From Burhinus oedicnemus (lineage: Eukaryota > Chordata > Aves > Charadriiformes > Burhinidae), in assembly GCA_008921705.1 (NCBI GenBank), contig VFFE01007767.1, positions 1 to 64,000 of the forward strand: a stretch of 64,000 bases of DNA. The letters run 5' to 3'. The position numbers were made by a program, and so were the translations under genes. Position 1 is the first letter of the stretch; each line of letters opens with the position of its first letter. Under the pieces are notes generated by a model. The model saw only the letters and a program-made list of their open reading frames with translations. It searched no databases and was not told where the DNA came from. Below are positions 13,092-23,784 of the stretch, piece by piece.

Positions 13092-14740
13092 AGCTACTCC
13101 TGTGTCAGTTGTCTCAGCTAAGCACTTGTTAAGATCATTCTAGCATTAAAGTTTGCTCAGGCTTGCTGACCTAAAACCTAATCCCAACCCAATTACTTCT
13201 TGTAACACCAGTCCTAACCCTTGTCTGGCTTCCCCTGCTGTGCCCAGCAGCAGATTTTGTTCTTTGGTCTTGACTGATTAAAAAAAGTTAACTCTACTCA
13301 CAACTGTATGAGCTACAGTAATTACTCAGGCCCTCTTACCAGCTCCAGATCATGATTAAGAAAGGCCATAGTGTGGAATTGCTTGGTATACGTCTGCAGA
13401 TCCTAATAAAGGTTGCTTTCTTGGAAAACGTGGCCGCTGAAAAGCTGTGTTTGAAACGTACTGGGTTTTAATTTTAGCTGAAAAATTTTGTTCTATTTAA
13501 AAACTTCCCTCAGCTTTCTTTAAATTCACTACTTCAGTGACTACTGGTACCAATATATCTACCAAGAAATGTGTCCATTCTAAATATTGTCCTATGCTGA
13601 GCCTCACTGCCCTGGCTGAATGAGACCTAATGCATTGCTCTGGCCCCCATTTTTCTCTTTAGCCCATCCCACCTTCCCTCTGGCCATGCATAAGAAAAGG
13701 CCTGGGCGCCGTGCACGTATGGTTCATCACACCAGAGTCTGTGTCCATAGAAATTTGTTTCCATCACAGCAACAGAGAAATGGCACTGGAAAAATTGCTT
13801 TTTTTGTCTTTCACTTTTATGTCCATGCTTGCTTTCTCTTCTGTGTCATCCTTTAGCCTCTTTCAGTTCTCCTATGGCTTTAACGTAGCCTGCTGACCAG
13901 TGCTATACTGAAATATGAACTTCTATGTTAAACTTGGCCCTTTCACAAGCATTCAGGGAGCCTTCTGGTTCTTTTTCCATTCCTGGGTCCCATGGCTGTC
14001 ACTGTACTGGACATATGTCGCATAAGGGTCACAACCACAGCCTTTACTGGAGTTGCAAGGATGGGATGTGGGACTTGGAAGTCCCAGACCCTGTTTTGGG
14101 CTTTGTTGCCTCGTGGTTTTCAAAGTTGAGTAACATCCTCGGAGCTCCCGATCACAAGCGAGCAAAGGCATTGTTTGGTGCAGCGCTGCTGGTGCCTGTG
14201 TCAATGTTGTTGCAAAGGCAGATTCATTGAAAGAATATGTTTTGAAGCATCTCTAGTTCAGATAATTGAACTTTAGCTGAAACTTTTTGGTTTCTCATTT
14301 TGAAAGGATGTTCCATTTCAAAAACTATTCCATTCTTTTAAAATCATTACAGAGCTCAAACAGGAATCAAAACTGGTTTGGATTAAACTTTTTGTTTAAC
14401 CTCAAACTTTGGTATTTTTTTATGCTGCCTTGCTTGCTGAAATGTTTCTTTTTAATTCCCCTCCCCCCCTTAAATTGCCAGTGAACCACTTTATCACTAC
14501 ATGAGCCAGATAATGAGACCGAGTTCCAGTTTCCACATCACAAAGTGTCTACCACACCATGAATCTGAACTGCCTCTTTACCCCCGCAGAACCTCTCCCT
14601 AACCATAGATTGAGGCACAGGCGTAAGGCAGCACATGTGGGAGGTTTGTCATACTGCTGTCCTAGAGATAAGCAGAAAGCTTCACTGAACAAAGCTGTGC
14701 TAGCGTTAACCACACAGCTCTTAGAGCTGCAGTACGGGCA
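13092..14740. other. Intergenic DNA, nothing recognised
   Basis: Short overlapping open frames only (up to 106 codons, plus 14559-14879). No repeat family, RNA gene or regulatory cluster was recognised before the motif-rich block that starts near 14746. Confidence 0.55.
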
Positions 14741-14745
14741 TATTC

Positions 14746-14883
14746 TAATTAATCACAATTACGCAAACTCACGCATTTGCATACGGCACTGCACGGAGTT
14801 ACAGGGAATTTGGCAGTTGCGTATTGGATGTGACTCAGCCAGGAAGTCACTCAGCACTTGCCCCAGGAAATCAAGCTGAGTGA
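14746..14883. promoter_or_regulatory. Candidate distal enhancer: clustered TF motifs plus hairpin
   Basis: Within about 140 bases lie a homeodomain/C-EBP-like TAATTAATCACAATTACGCA at 14746, a perfect octamer ATTTGCAT at 14775-14782, and an AP-1/MAF-type TGACTCAGC at 14831-14839. These are followed by an inverted repeat, TCACTCAGCACTTG (14847-14860) and CAAGCTGAGTGA (14872-14883), with an 11-base loop. Such a density of perfect motifs suggests a cis-regulatory element about 3.5 kb upstream of the exon-1 start codon. Motif matches alone are weak evidence; conservation was not tested. Confidence 0.3.
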
Positions 14884-17819
14884 TGAGACTCCGGCTCTTC
14901 CAACCATGGGAACACAGGGAGAAACAACTTGTTTTAGAGTGCAGTGGTACTTCTCTGGGAAGTTACTGTATTTCCCTATTTAATAAGGAAGCTACCTCTC
15001 TTCTTCATATCGAGTTTTGCATGGCCCTTTAGTGATTCAGTTAAAATGCTGTGCTCCTCCTTTGAACTGGCAGAGTCAAAGGCAGCTGCCAGCTGGGCAG
15101 CAATCTAAATTCCCAGCTCTAACACCTCACTTTGACAATACTAAACCTAATGCCTCAGCCAAATTCCCAATAGCAATACTATTCACCTTCTTGAGCCCTA
15201 ATCAGCTATCAGCAGAGCTCCAAAGAGTGGGAGGTGAATCTCAGTGGCAAACTCACTCCAGGGCATTAAGGTCTATGTGCAGCTTCAATCTGTGATACTA
15301 CTACCATCAAGCTGCAGACTACTTGCCCCATAAAGGTCACATACTCAATTTTGTCCCTGTGGGGACTAATCCTGGCAGATCAAGTATTATTTATGTCTCT
15401 CAAATTATCTAGATCTTTTTCTTCTGCAGCTGGGGAAGTAGGTGATTTTTAGACATTGCTCAGTTACTGAAGTTATAGACTGCTGGTTGTAGTCTATTTA
15501 TTAATATGCAGGCACGATCCTCTGCAGAACAACAGCAAGTGCAAGTTCACTAAACAGGAAAACTCACTTTGGTTTGCTCCTGGAAGAGAATACAGAGGTA
15601 TCCTCTCTGCTCTCACGGATGCTGCCATTACCTATCAGTTTCTTTACCCAAATGAAGCAGAGATCCTTCCCTGACTTCTCAAATCCAAAAGCAGGTATCC
15701 TTCCAGGCTAGCACTGACTGCTTACAGGGCTGCAGCTGAAGGGTGCCTCACCTGTACCTATCACAGCAGAATACACAACAGCATGTCAAAAAAGACAGAG
15801 AACTGAAATCTTAAAGACTTTGCTTTTCATAATCAGATGCAATAAGATGTGTAGGTTGAAAAGACTATGTTGATATGAAAAGAAAAAGAAAAGACAAAAA
15901 AAAAAAGCAGATTCTTAAGTGAGCGTGTGAATGAGAGTGAGCACTTGCAAGCAGTATGACAGTGGAATACAATGAACAGGGAGAATCTTCCCACCCTTCT
16001 GTCCTGAATGATTGATGGTATAATCAGGGATGCTGGAGCTACGCAAGAAGAGAAAAATATAAGGCCATATTCTTGACTGGTGAAAATGAAAGCATTCACA
16101 TTGATTTCTATGGAGCCACTGCTGTTTATGCTGCTGCGAGATATATCCCTAAGAGAGGTGAGATAATGTGCAAGGATGGTGAAGATAAAAGAACACATGA
16201 GAAATGAAAACTTATCACAGGCACTGTGTTCCAAGTAAACACAGCTGATAACCTCAGCAAGCCTTCAAGAAGTTGTTCTTTCAGTTTCACTTGTGCTTTA
16301 TAAAAAACAATGAACGCATGTACTTCTATGTTATGAATGCCTCTCCAGCAATGACGTTGTCACTAACCATTATGGGATTCATTATTAGCTTTCATCTGAG
16401 GGCTTTTTTTTCAGTGCAATAAAATGTTTTGCCTGTGCTTTTACACACAATTATACCAAGTTATAGCTATGTCCTGATTATCTATTGCAATACAACGCGT
16501 ACAGCCTTCCTTGGAGAGCGTGGTTTGATTTTTACCATGGAGCACAAGAGGAACTGAATGCAGTGACTGTATGCTAACCTCCCAGCGTGCACACTGCAAA
16601 ACTATCACACCACTGCACAGAGCATTGTAAATTAGAACTGTGGGACCTACTATGTTGCTACTACTTTCATCTGCAACTGCATGCTTCAGCTGACTATTGC
16701 TAATCCTTTCCTTTCTTCAGCATACAAAGTTTTTGTAGTCCATCTACGAAGAATATAAATCTAAAACTATAAACCTATGTAAGACTGAGAAGCAGATGAC
16801 AAATGAAAAAAAAATTGAGTTGCCTTCATTTCGGCTTTTTTATACTACACATAGGGGGCTTGAAGGATTTATTATTATTTACTTTAGCAACAGGTAAACT
16901 TTTTTTCTCAAATCATTCAAGTCTTTTGTATTTTAAGATTTACTATAAATTTATAATATGCTAATTTATGATAAACAGTACAGATGAAAACAGATTTTGA
17001 AAGTTCTCCAGACCTTACTGTTCTTATTTTCATCTAACAATACTGCTGACAAACAGCTGAGAGAGAGAGAGGCAGTCGTTCTTTAAACCTACCTCCCTAC
17101 CCCTTCCAGTAAAGGCCAAAAACTCAATAGCCCTCTCAGCAACTCCAGCAAAACTTGGGGAAAATTGGGCAATCCGACCGAGTGTCAAGGAAAAAAATGG
17201 TATTCAACAGCACGAAGAAACCTTCCTCTCCCATTTTGTTGAAGAAACAGCAATAGCTTTAATAATAACTTGACCAAATCTGCACAAAAGTCTGTGGCAC
17301 AATCCGGATCACTTGGTATACAGGGTGACAACACTCTCCAAATTCCCACAGATTTCAGCAAGGCCAGGATTTAATTCCTGTTACTTAGCACATGATCTTC
17401 TGTGTCATCTTCTCTTAGGAAAGAATTTCTGCAGTCATTTTTTAGCAATACTTGGACTGGTTGAAAAGGATCTTTATTTTTTCCAAGGGTATGTGCAAAA
17501 AGGCTGAACTAGAGGGGCCCACTAGAAGCTCAAACACATAAAAACTGTACTGGTATTATCCTCCATTATCCTATTTGAATATATGTTGAAAACATTTTTC
17601 AAATTTCTGCTTGTACTTCAAATATACTTCTTACAACCACAAGTGTTCTGCTTCTGTTTACACATAAACACATCAAAGATTAAAGAGCAAGACAATTACA
17701 ATGGAGCTGATGAATTCTTAATCTCAGAAAGAGTGGTAAATTAAGGGAAAACACAGCCTCGTTACTGGTCGTTCTTCTGTGATTAAGTATTAGTTATCTG
17801 CTATGTTTGACATTCTGTA
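14884..17819. other. Intergenic DNA, nothing recognised
   Basis: AT-rich unique-looking sequence. The longest open frame is 133 codons (minus 15833-16234), low-complexity and Ser/Phe-rich, and not convincing as a gene. No clear repeats were seen. Confidence 0.55.
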
Positions 17820-18186
17820 GCCCTATTTATTTGATTAATTTAATTGTCGTCCTAATTAATTTAATTATTTTGTAGCAAGGGTTGAGAGGCTGGTGCATTC
17901 ATGGCTCTCTACATGGAGCTCAACTGATTACCAGCGCCACAGTTTGCTGAACTGGTAAAAAGCCGCCGCCCGGTCCCCGGTGCCCCTTTCGCTTGTCTGG
18001 CCTTGACTGATGTGCCCTCTGCTAGTTTCTGTCTCCGCGCCGTTGTTCACAGATTAATGCAGGGGATGGGATTACTCACGGTGCGTTAAATTAAGCATCT
18101 AGATCAATTTTTGCAGGAGAGAGCCTCCAGCCCTTGCACTTGTGAAGTGATGGGTGTACATAAGCAACTCTTTGATTTGCGAAAAG
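17820..18186 (+). promoter_or_regulatory. Upstream proximal region of the gene: homeodomain-site repeats and CpG shore
   Basis: The 12-mer ATTAATTTAATT occurs twice (17834-17845 and 17855-17866) with a 21-base pitch; each copy contains TAATT homeodomain cores. From about 17960 the base composition shifts towards GC, with GCCGCCGCCCGG and CCGCGCCG, before returning to AT-rich sequence. A GGATTA-type (OTX/PITX-like) motif sits near 18068. This block lies within 500 bases of the start codon, immediately before the microsatellite and gap, and is plausibly upstream promoter or 5'UTR-flanking sequence. No transcription start can be placed. Confidence 0.35.
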
Positions 18187-18302
18187 TAAAATAAAGTAAA
18201 AATAAAATAAAGTAAAAATAAAATAAAGTAAAAATAAAATAAAATAAAATAAAATAAAATAAAATAAATTAAAATAAAATAAATAAAATAAATAAAATGA
18301 AG
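18187..18302 (+). repeat. A-rich compound microsatellite
   Basis: The tract is built from AAAAT/AAAT units. Its left part is a higher-order repeat of a 16-base unit AAAGTAAAAATAAAAT (three copies, 18193-18240). Its right part is simple (AAAAT)n with AAATA variants. It ends at the N gap, so its true length is unknown. Confidence 0.95.
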
Positions 18303-18322
18303 NNNNNNNNNNNNNNNNNNNN
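18303..18322. other. Assembly gap (20 N)
   Basis: There are exactly 20 N, flanked on the left by the A-rich microsatellite and on the right by CpG-island sequence 11 bases upstream of an ATG. The identical length to the other gap suggests a placeholder value. The missing sequence should contain the core promoter and 5'UTR of the gene that begins here. Confidence 0.97.
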
Positions 18323-18333
18323 GGCTCCGTGCT

Positions 18334-18442
18334 ATGGCGAGGCTGCGGAGGAGCAAACTAGCCGCTGGATTTCTATTACTTTTCCAGTGCTTGAGCGAGC
18401 GCTGCCAGCTCGCCGGCGGGGAGACGCCGAGGCAGAGCCGCG
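18334..18442 (+). CDS. PLXDC2: First coding exon of PLXDC2 (plexin domain containing 2), partial gene
   Basis: PLXDC2 (TEM7R) is a single-pass type I membrane protein with a nidogen-like extracellular region and a PSI/plexin-like domain. It has been described as a PEDF receptor candidate and a mitogen in the developing nervous system. Visible here are an ATG with G at -3 and G at +4, then 36 codons encoding MARLRRSKLAAGFLLLFQCL followed by SERCQLAGGETPRQSR. This is a basic n-region, a short hydrophobic core (LAAGFLLLF) and a polar mature start, which together look like a signal peptide. The frame ends at CGCG|GTAAGC, a good splice donor leaving one base of the next codon (phase 1). As I remember mammalian PLXDC2, it starts MARF, then LAAAG, a hydrophobic stretch and an FQFA-x-G-x-P motif; the pattern and length of exon 1 agree. 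Only exon 1 lies in this window, and the rest (about 490 residues) would be downstream. Identification rests on 36 residues, so another signal-peptide gene is possible. Confidence 0.68.
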
Positions 18443-18513
18443 GTAAGCGAGGCCGGTACCTGCCGGGCGGGGCCGGCCCGGGGCAGCGCCGCGGAGCCCG
18501 GGGCAGCGCGGCC

Positions 18514-18551
18514 GGGCCGGGGCGGGGGAGGGCCGGGGCCGGGGGGCCGGG
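18514..18551 (+). other. G-quadruplex-forming G-run cluster
   Basis: Seven G-runs of 3-6 bases (18514-16, 18519-22, 18524-28, 18530-32, 18535-38, 18541-46, 18549-51) are separated by one- or two-base loops on the sense strand, just downstream of the exon-1 donor. This satisfies the G3+ N1-7 quadruplex pattern several times over and would favour R-loop/G4 formation in the nascent transcript. Confidence 0.85.
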
Positions 18552-19240
18552 CCGCCTTCCCGGCGCGGTGTGTGCTGCGGCGGCAGCTCCGCGGGCCGCG
18601 TACCCGGGGAGGGCAAATGCCGTTTGGGGGTTGGCTCCCCCTGCTCCCGAGGGAGGGCCGGGGTGGCCGCCGTCCCGGCTTCTCACCCTTCCCTCTCCCG
18701 GAAGGAGCTCTCCGTTACTTCATTTTTTATTTTAATGAGAATTCGGGACTTTCCTCCCTTCATAAATCCGCCCCACGATCACCGGGAGCCGGTGCCGTTC
18801 CCCTCCCCAGCCCCTTCACGGGGTCCCCGGCGCCTCTTTCCCAGCCACGTACGAGACGCTCCCGAAGGCGAAGGGCTCCCACTCAAGCGCCGGGAAGCGA
18901 GGGACGGAGACACCGGCGCCCCCCGGAGCCCGAGGCAGCGGGGAGCGGCGGGCCGGGGCGCCCCGGCAGCCTCCCCGCCCCTGCCCGCCCGCGGCGGGGC
19001 CCCGCGGCTCTCCCGGCAGCCAGCCGTGGAAGGGGAGGCAAAGTTTCCCTGCAGATCCCGCCTGGGAGAGCTAGCGGGCACTCTCCTCCCCCGCGGAAGT
19101 CAGTAGCTTGCAGCCTCCCCTGGAAACCAGGCGTTGAGAGAAGGAGCGGGATAATGGAAGAAGCCCCGCAGGGCCGTGGGACCCGCTCGTTAGGAGCGAG
19201 AGGCTCGCTCTGTTGACGGAGTTTGGCCGTGGTAGCGTTC

Positions 19241-21035
19241 GGGTCCTCTGGTCAGCCCTTCTGGGAGACACCTGTTCATGCATGACACGCAGCACCTCCG
19301 GTGCTTTCTCTCGGGCCACTGTTTCCCCCAGCGTGGGGTTCCCTTTTGATCACTAAAGCCTTCTGTATCCCGCATTCCTGTGCTGTGGAGGGGAAAGCTG
19401 CTGAAGGGAAGCTCGGTGCGTTTGCGGATAGGTATTTAAGGAACAAGTGAGGAAAGTCGTGGGTTTTGTGTGTCGGGGGACCTTGCTGCAGCAGCTTCTA
19501 GCTTACAGATATTTTCAAAAGCTGTGCCTTTATATTCGAAATACCAGCCAGGTTATTATCAGATGAAACATGTCCACCGGCCTCCCTGGTGCAACAGAAT
19601 TGCTCCTTCTTCCTTTTCTAAAAGGTTTGATACAAATGTGCAGAGTTCTGTGGTCACAGCGTAACTGACCCGAACAAGAGAGACCGGGGAGTTATTTGAA
19701 AAGTCCGGTGAGATAATGTGCCAGACGGAGCGGGGATTTTCCCAGGCAAGGGCCTACCGCCGGGTTTGGGAATTGCTAACTGACAAGGTAGCTCAGCAGG
19801 TTGCTGGGGCTCACATGTCACTTGGGGCCAAAGGGAAAAGCCGGGAGGAGACTTTTCATGTACTGCTGCAGATTTCGTGCTGCTGCTCCCGGGGCTGTAG
19901 GCAACAAATGTTGGTACTTGTTAGTTCTATGGAAAAATAAAGTGTGGTGGTGAGATTAGACAATGACCATGTTGTGTGGCAGTGGACTGAGCTCACAAAG
20001 TTTATTAATCTTCCAGCCGTTGTATCCGGAAAAGAAAATGTCAGTGCTGACTAAATGAAATATAATTTAGCAGTGGGAAAATAATCATGTAAAGTGATTT
20101 AGGCTATTAAGTTGTAGTCATCAATGTCTGCATCAGGAGGTGCTAAATAGAAAATAAACCAACAGCTTGCGTATCCGTAAATGATTTATTAATGTCTTGT
20201 GTCTTCCTGGATGTGATATGAAGTATCAAGGAGTTTATAATCAGGCGAATATTATTTTGATATTTAGTACATTCTGAAGAAAATGTATCAAGCGATTGTG
20301 TTCATCTAGTAAGATGGACAATCTGATGTCAGTTTTGGCAGCTAGATGTTTATAACCTTGGTGTCTTTTCCTTCCCTCTTGGTTAAAAAGTCTGTATTAT
20401 GACAGCAATAATTAAATGTCGTTAACATAATCAGAGTTGTATTTAACATGTTTTCATAATTTTTTTTTTTTTTTGTCTTTAATACTGCTCTTCTTTGGAA
20501 AAATGCAGTGAGGGACTGTGTCTAATCAGTAAGAAGAGGGTAATTACGTAAAGCCAGGGAAATTCAACTTCAGGCTCTGTGAGTCAAAATAAAAAGTGCT
20601 GTTTCAAAGTTTTACTGTGTTTAGTATCTACCGTATACCTCAGATAGCTCACTTAAAACCTTTGAAGAATTAAAGTAAAAAATAAGTCTTTGAAGTAGCT
20701 GCAAATTCTTGAAGGGAGGCTGTTTCGACATATTCTTCGACAACTCAGTAGCAAAACACCTTATTGAAAGTGAATGAAATAACGGTATCAAGAAATGCAA
20801 ATATTTAGTATGCCCTGGCGGACGGAGCTGGAGCCAGGAGAGGGTTTCTGAGGATGCTACCAAAGGGATATGCCGTGCTTCCAAGAGAGGCGGAAAAAAC
20901 CACACAGGCATTTTTTGCCAGCTCCTCAGCATTACCTTGCTGGGTAAAATCAGGTCAGATCAATTCAAATCAGATAATTTTCCAGGCATGCCGCAACTTG
21001 TCTGGCTGCCTCCGGGTGTTTTTAAAATCCAGGTT
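19241..21035. other. Intronic DNA, nothing recognised
   Basis: Composition falls back to AT-rich after the island. A poly-T run lies at 20460-20474. Frames of up to 103 codons (minus 20621-20932) have no recognisable features. Confidence 0.55.
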
Positions 21036-21180
21036 TTTGTGACCGAGGTGTGAGGCTGCGGGGCTGCGCTGGCGGGAGCGGGGCTGTCCCCGCTAGAGGG
21101 CACAGCGGCCGCCGCGCAGCATGCGGCGCTCCTCCGGCAGCGCTCCGTCCGTCCTCCCCTCTGCCTGCTCGCGGCTTCAG
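21036..21180. promoter_or_regulatory. Small GC-rich island with CTCF-like core, 2.6 kb into the intron
   Basis: About 145 bases of CpG-rich sequence sit isolated in AT-rich DNA. Within it, CCGCTAGAGGGCAC at 21090-21103 matches the CTCF core consensus CCASYAGRKGGCRS at 13 of 14 positions (G replaces A at position 3). The position, about 2.6 kb downstream of exon 1, would suit an insulator, chromatin-loop anchor or alternative promoter. Binding is inferred from the motif only. Confidence 0.5.
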
Positions 21181-23784
21181 TTTTGCTGACAAAAATGCTG
21201 TCAATCAAGGATGAAGGTTCCTAAACATAAGGTTTGTGTGCCTTTGTGTTTTACAGTACCCAAACTGAATACGACGTGAATTTCGTGAACTGAAACAGAC
21301 GATCTTTTGACAGCTCGCACAATTAAGGCTCCCAGTTGTTTAAGTGAGGGCTCACCGCTTGTTGAAGTGTTGCCACAAGAAGCCTTGAAAATGTTACAGT
21401 TTTTTTGCAAACACCATCAGTCAGAATTAGGAGGCTGTTATTGTAATTTTTCTTCTGTCAAAGCATATTCCAGAATCCTAGTATAATTTATATTCATTGG
21501 ACTGCTGCTGTCTCCAGGAATCAGCATTCAGAGAGGGGTGGAATTATTTTGATGGGATAAACTACTATTAAGCAGTGTTTATCTAGCATTTATGTACTGC
21601 TGAAATAGTCACATTTTCTATATTGCCTGAGCTTTACTCTGTTTAGGAAAAAACCCGAAACCCAAACAACTGAAACCAAACTTTCGTCATTAGTCATTAG
21701 GACCTTCAGCTTTTATCTTAGAAGTATTAAGAGAAATACAATATTAGACAACATGTGTGTCAGGTATTTTGTTCTCTTTGCTTTCAAAATTACTCTTTTT
21801 TTTTTTTTTCTGTACATGGTATATAAATGGGGACAACTGGGTTAGAGGATCCCAATGACATTAAAGAGTAAATCGTATTTATATATCATATGTATTTTAC
21901 TAAGAATTTCCTCTAAAGAAGTCATCTTTTTTGACTTTCATCCTAGTTCTTACTTTCATTTTTTGTGCTTTTTTTCATTGTCTTTTCCTCTGAAAGGGTG
22001 GCTTGAAATATTGCTAGTACATAGTGGGCAAATTAAGACTATGATAAGGTTGACTTAGGTATTAAATTCAGTTTCACAGAAACTCATTTCCACAATTTTA
22101 GAGTAAGATCAATACTCATACTTCATTGAAAGTTTGAAAATCCCTTGGGGAAAACTGTTTTTGTTTGGCTGTAAATATTCCTGTTCACAGTTTACGTCCT
22201 CACACAGGCACTTAAAACGCAGCAAACATGACTCAGACGCTAGGTTTTGTCTGACACTTAACTTGGAGCTGATAATAAATAGCAGGGAAAACAGCTCTCT
22301 ACACTGTAAACAAATGTAGAAAATGAGGAAAAGGTCTTCATAGTTTGAAAAGTTCTTTTGTTTTGGGCAACAATTTATTAGCAAAACATCCAGGCCATTT
22401 AAAGCAAAATGCTGTGTCTACTGCCTTGCTGAATACCACATTCCTCTAAAAAAATCTGCAGCTCAGGAGGGCTGTTTCCTTTAGGGGAAGAGACTCCTGA
22501 GACCGTGAAGGAGGTAGATGAGGGAATTTATAACGTCAGGTGATGAGAGAGACCCACCAAGTAAATAGTCCCAGACCTATGTTGAGTTAGCGCATTTATT
22601 AAGGACTTTTTGGCATGTTTCTGGTGGAGCAGTGCTGCAGGTCCCTGCCCCTGCACAGATTGCAGGAGATGGAGGTTTGGACCCGAAGCTTGTGTTTCCT
22701 GCAGGACTACTGTGCAGCGATGCCCCAAAGATTGCTTTGCTTTGAATTCTGCTAAAGACAGCTATCACACAAGAAACATGCTCAGTTGAATCCTACTGGT
22801 TTTCTCCACAACAGAAATAAAAAAGTTCTTATTTTAAAAAAGTAAAAAATAAAAGCATCATTTGACTCTGGTTTTGATAAAACTCACTGTGGTTTCATTG
22901 GACTGTCTGGAGTACTGAGCCGTTCTGCTTGTAACCTTGAAAGCACTGGCAAAACCAAAGCTCTATAGCAGCCCCAGTTTCAAAACCTGTTCAGGCCGCG
23001 GTCTCTTAGACTGAGAACACAGTTGGTGTAACTGGTGTGAGTGTATTTTGAATTCCCGGCGTGGTTCATGCTTCCTGAGGAAAACTAATACCAAAGCAAT
23101 TTGAGAAGGCAGTAGTTAAGGTAAGCGTGTGCTGGGGGCTCTCTACAGAGTGAACAAAAGGTAATTTGGCGGGAGCATTTCTCATCTGGTACAAGGAAAT
23201 GTTGCAAGCTTGCCAGCAGTGTGAAATTATATCCAACTATTAGGTTTGATGAGGGTTGAGCTGGGAGTGTTAATGCGGTGCAGTTGGCAGATGTCATATT
23301 TACTAAACTGGAGAATTGCATAATCACAGCAGGAACTGGAAGAACCCAGGAGATGACTTGCCATGGAGAAGCATGCAGAGAAGCCATGCTAAGTGCACGT
23401 GGGTTTTGTTTTTGTTTGTGGCTTCTGACAAATGAGTATAAAACATTGCCCTGAGGGAATGTTTGTGAGTGCTGGGTGCTGTGTCTCATCATGGAACACT
23501 TCCTCCCCTTCCTCCTCTTTTCTTTTTCCTCATCCAACTAATAAACATAGCTTCAATTAGCACTCCTTGCTGTCAACATTGAGCAATCAGTTGTGCTAAG
23601 TGTCCTTGTAAATTCTGGGCTTGAAGGAGCTTGTGTAACATTTTCATCTCCCTTGACCGAGGGCAGCACGTAGGAGTGTGTTGGATTTGGACCAACCTTT
23701 TTCTCCTCTGAAACAGGCAAATGGAGCAGGTTCTTAGGCCGGATCCAATGTCAGGGCTGACACTTCAGTTGAACACACAGTTTC
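21181..23784. other. Intronic DNA, nothing recognised
   Basis: AT-rich sequence with a poly-T run at 21796-21809. The longest frame, 150 codons on the minus strand at 23085-23537, has no recognisable domain or splice context. Confidence 0.55.

Larger units (their letters stand above)
18323..19240 (+). promoter_or_regulatory. CpG island at gene start (left part lost in gap)
   Basis: About 0.9 kb of very GC-rich, CpG-dense sequence stands out sharply from the AT-rich surroundings. It includes repeated GC-box-like words (GGGGCGGGG) and an ETS-like CCGGAAG near 18699. It covers exon 1 and the first 0.8 kb of the intron, which is the usual position for a vertebrate CpG-island promoter. Its upstream boundary is not visible because of the gap. 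Several long frames on both strands in this island are composition artefacts (few stop codons in GC-rich DNA). Confidence 0.9.

Noticed and set aside
18099..18686. 195-codon minus-strand frame running through the N gap
   Set aside because: It is formed from the microsatellite (Phe/Tyr/Ile-rich), the unknown gap bases and the reverse of the CpG island; not a real gene.
18570..19216. Plus-strand frames of 178 and 214 codons, and minus-strand frames, in the CpG island
   Set aside because: They overlap each other in different frames and strands, are Pro/Arg/Gly-rich as expected from GC-rich DNA lacking stops, and lie in the intron downstream of a good donor.
23085..23537. 150-codon minus-strand open frame, longest outside repeats and the island
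   Set aside because: No domain, low codon bias, no splice or promoter context; within expectation for a 64-kb window.
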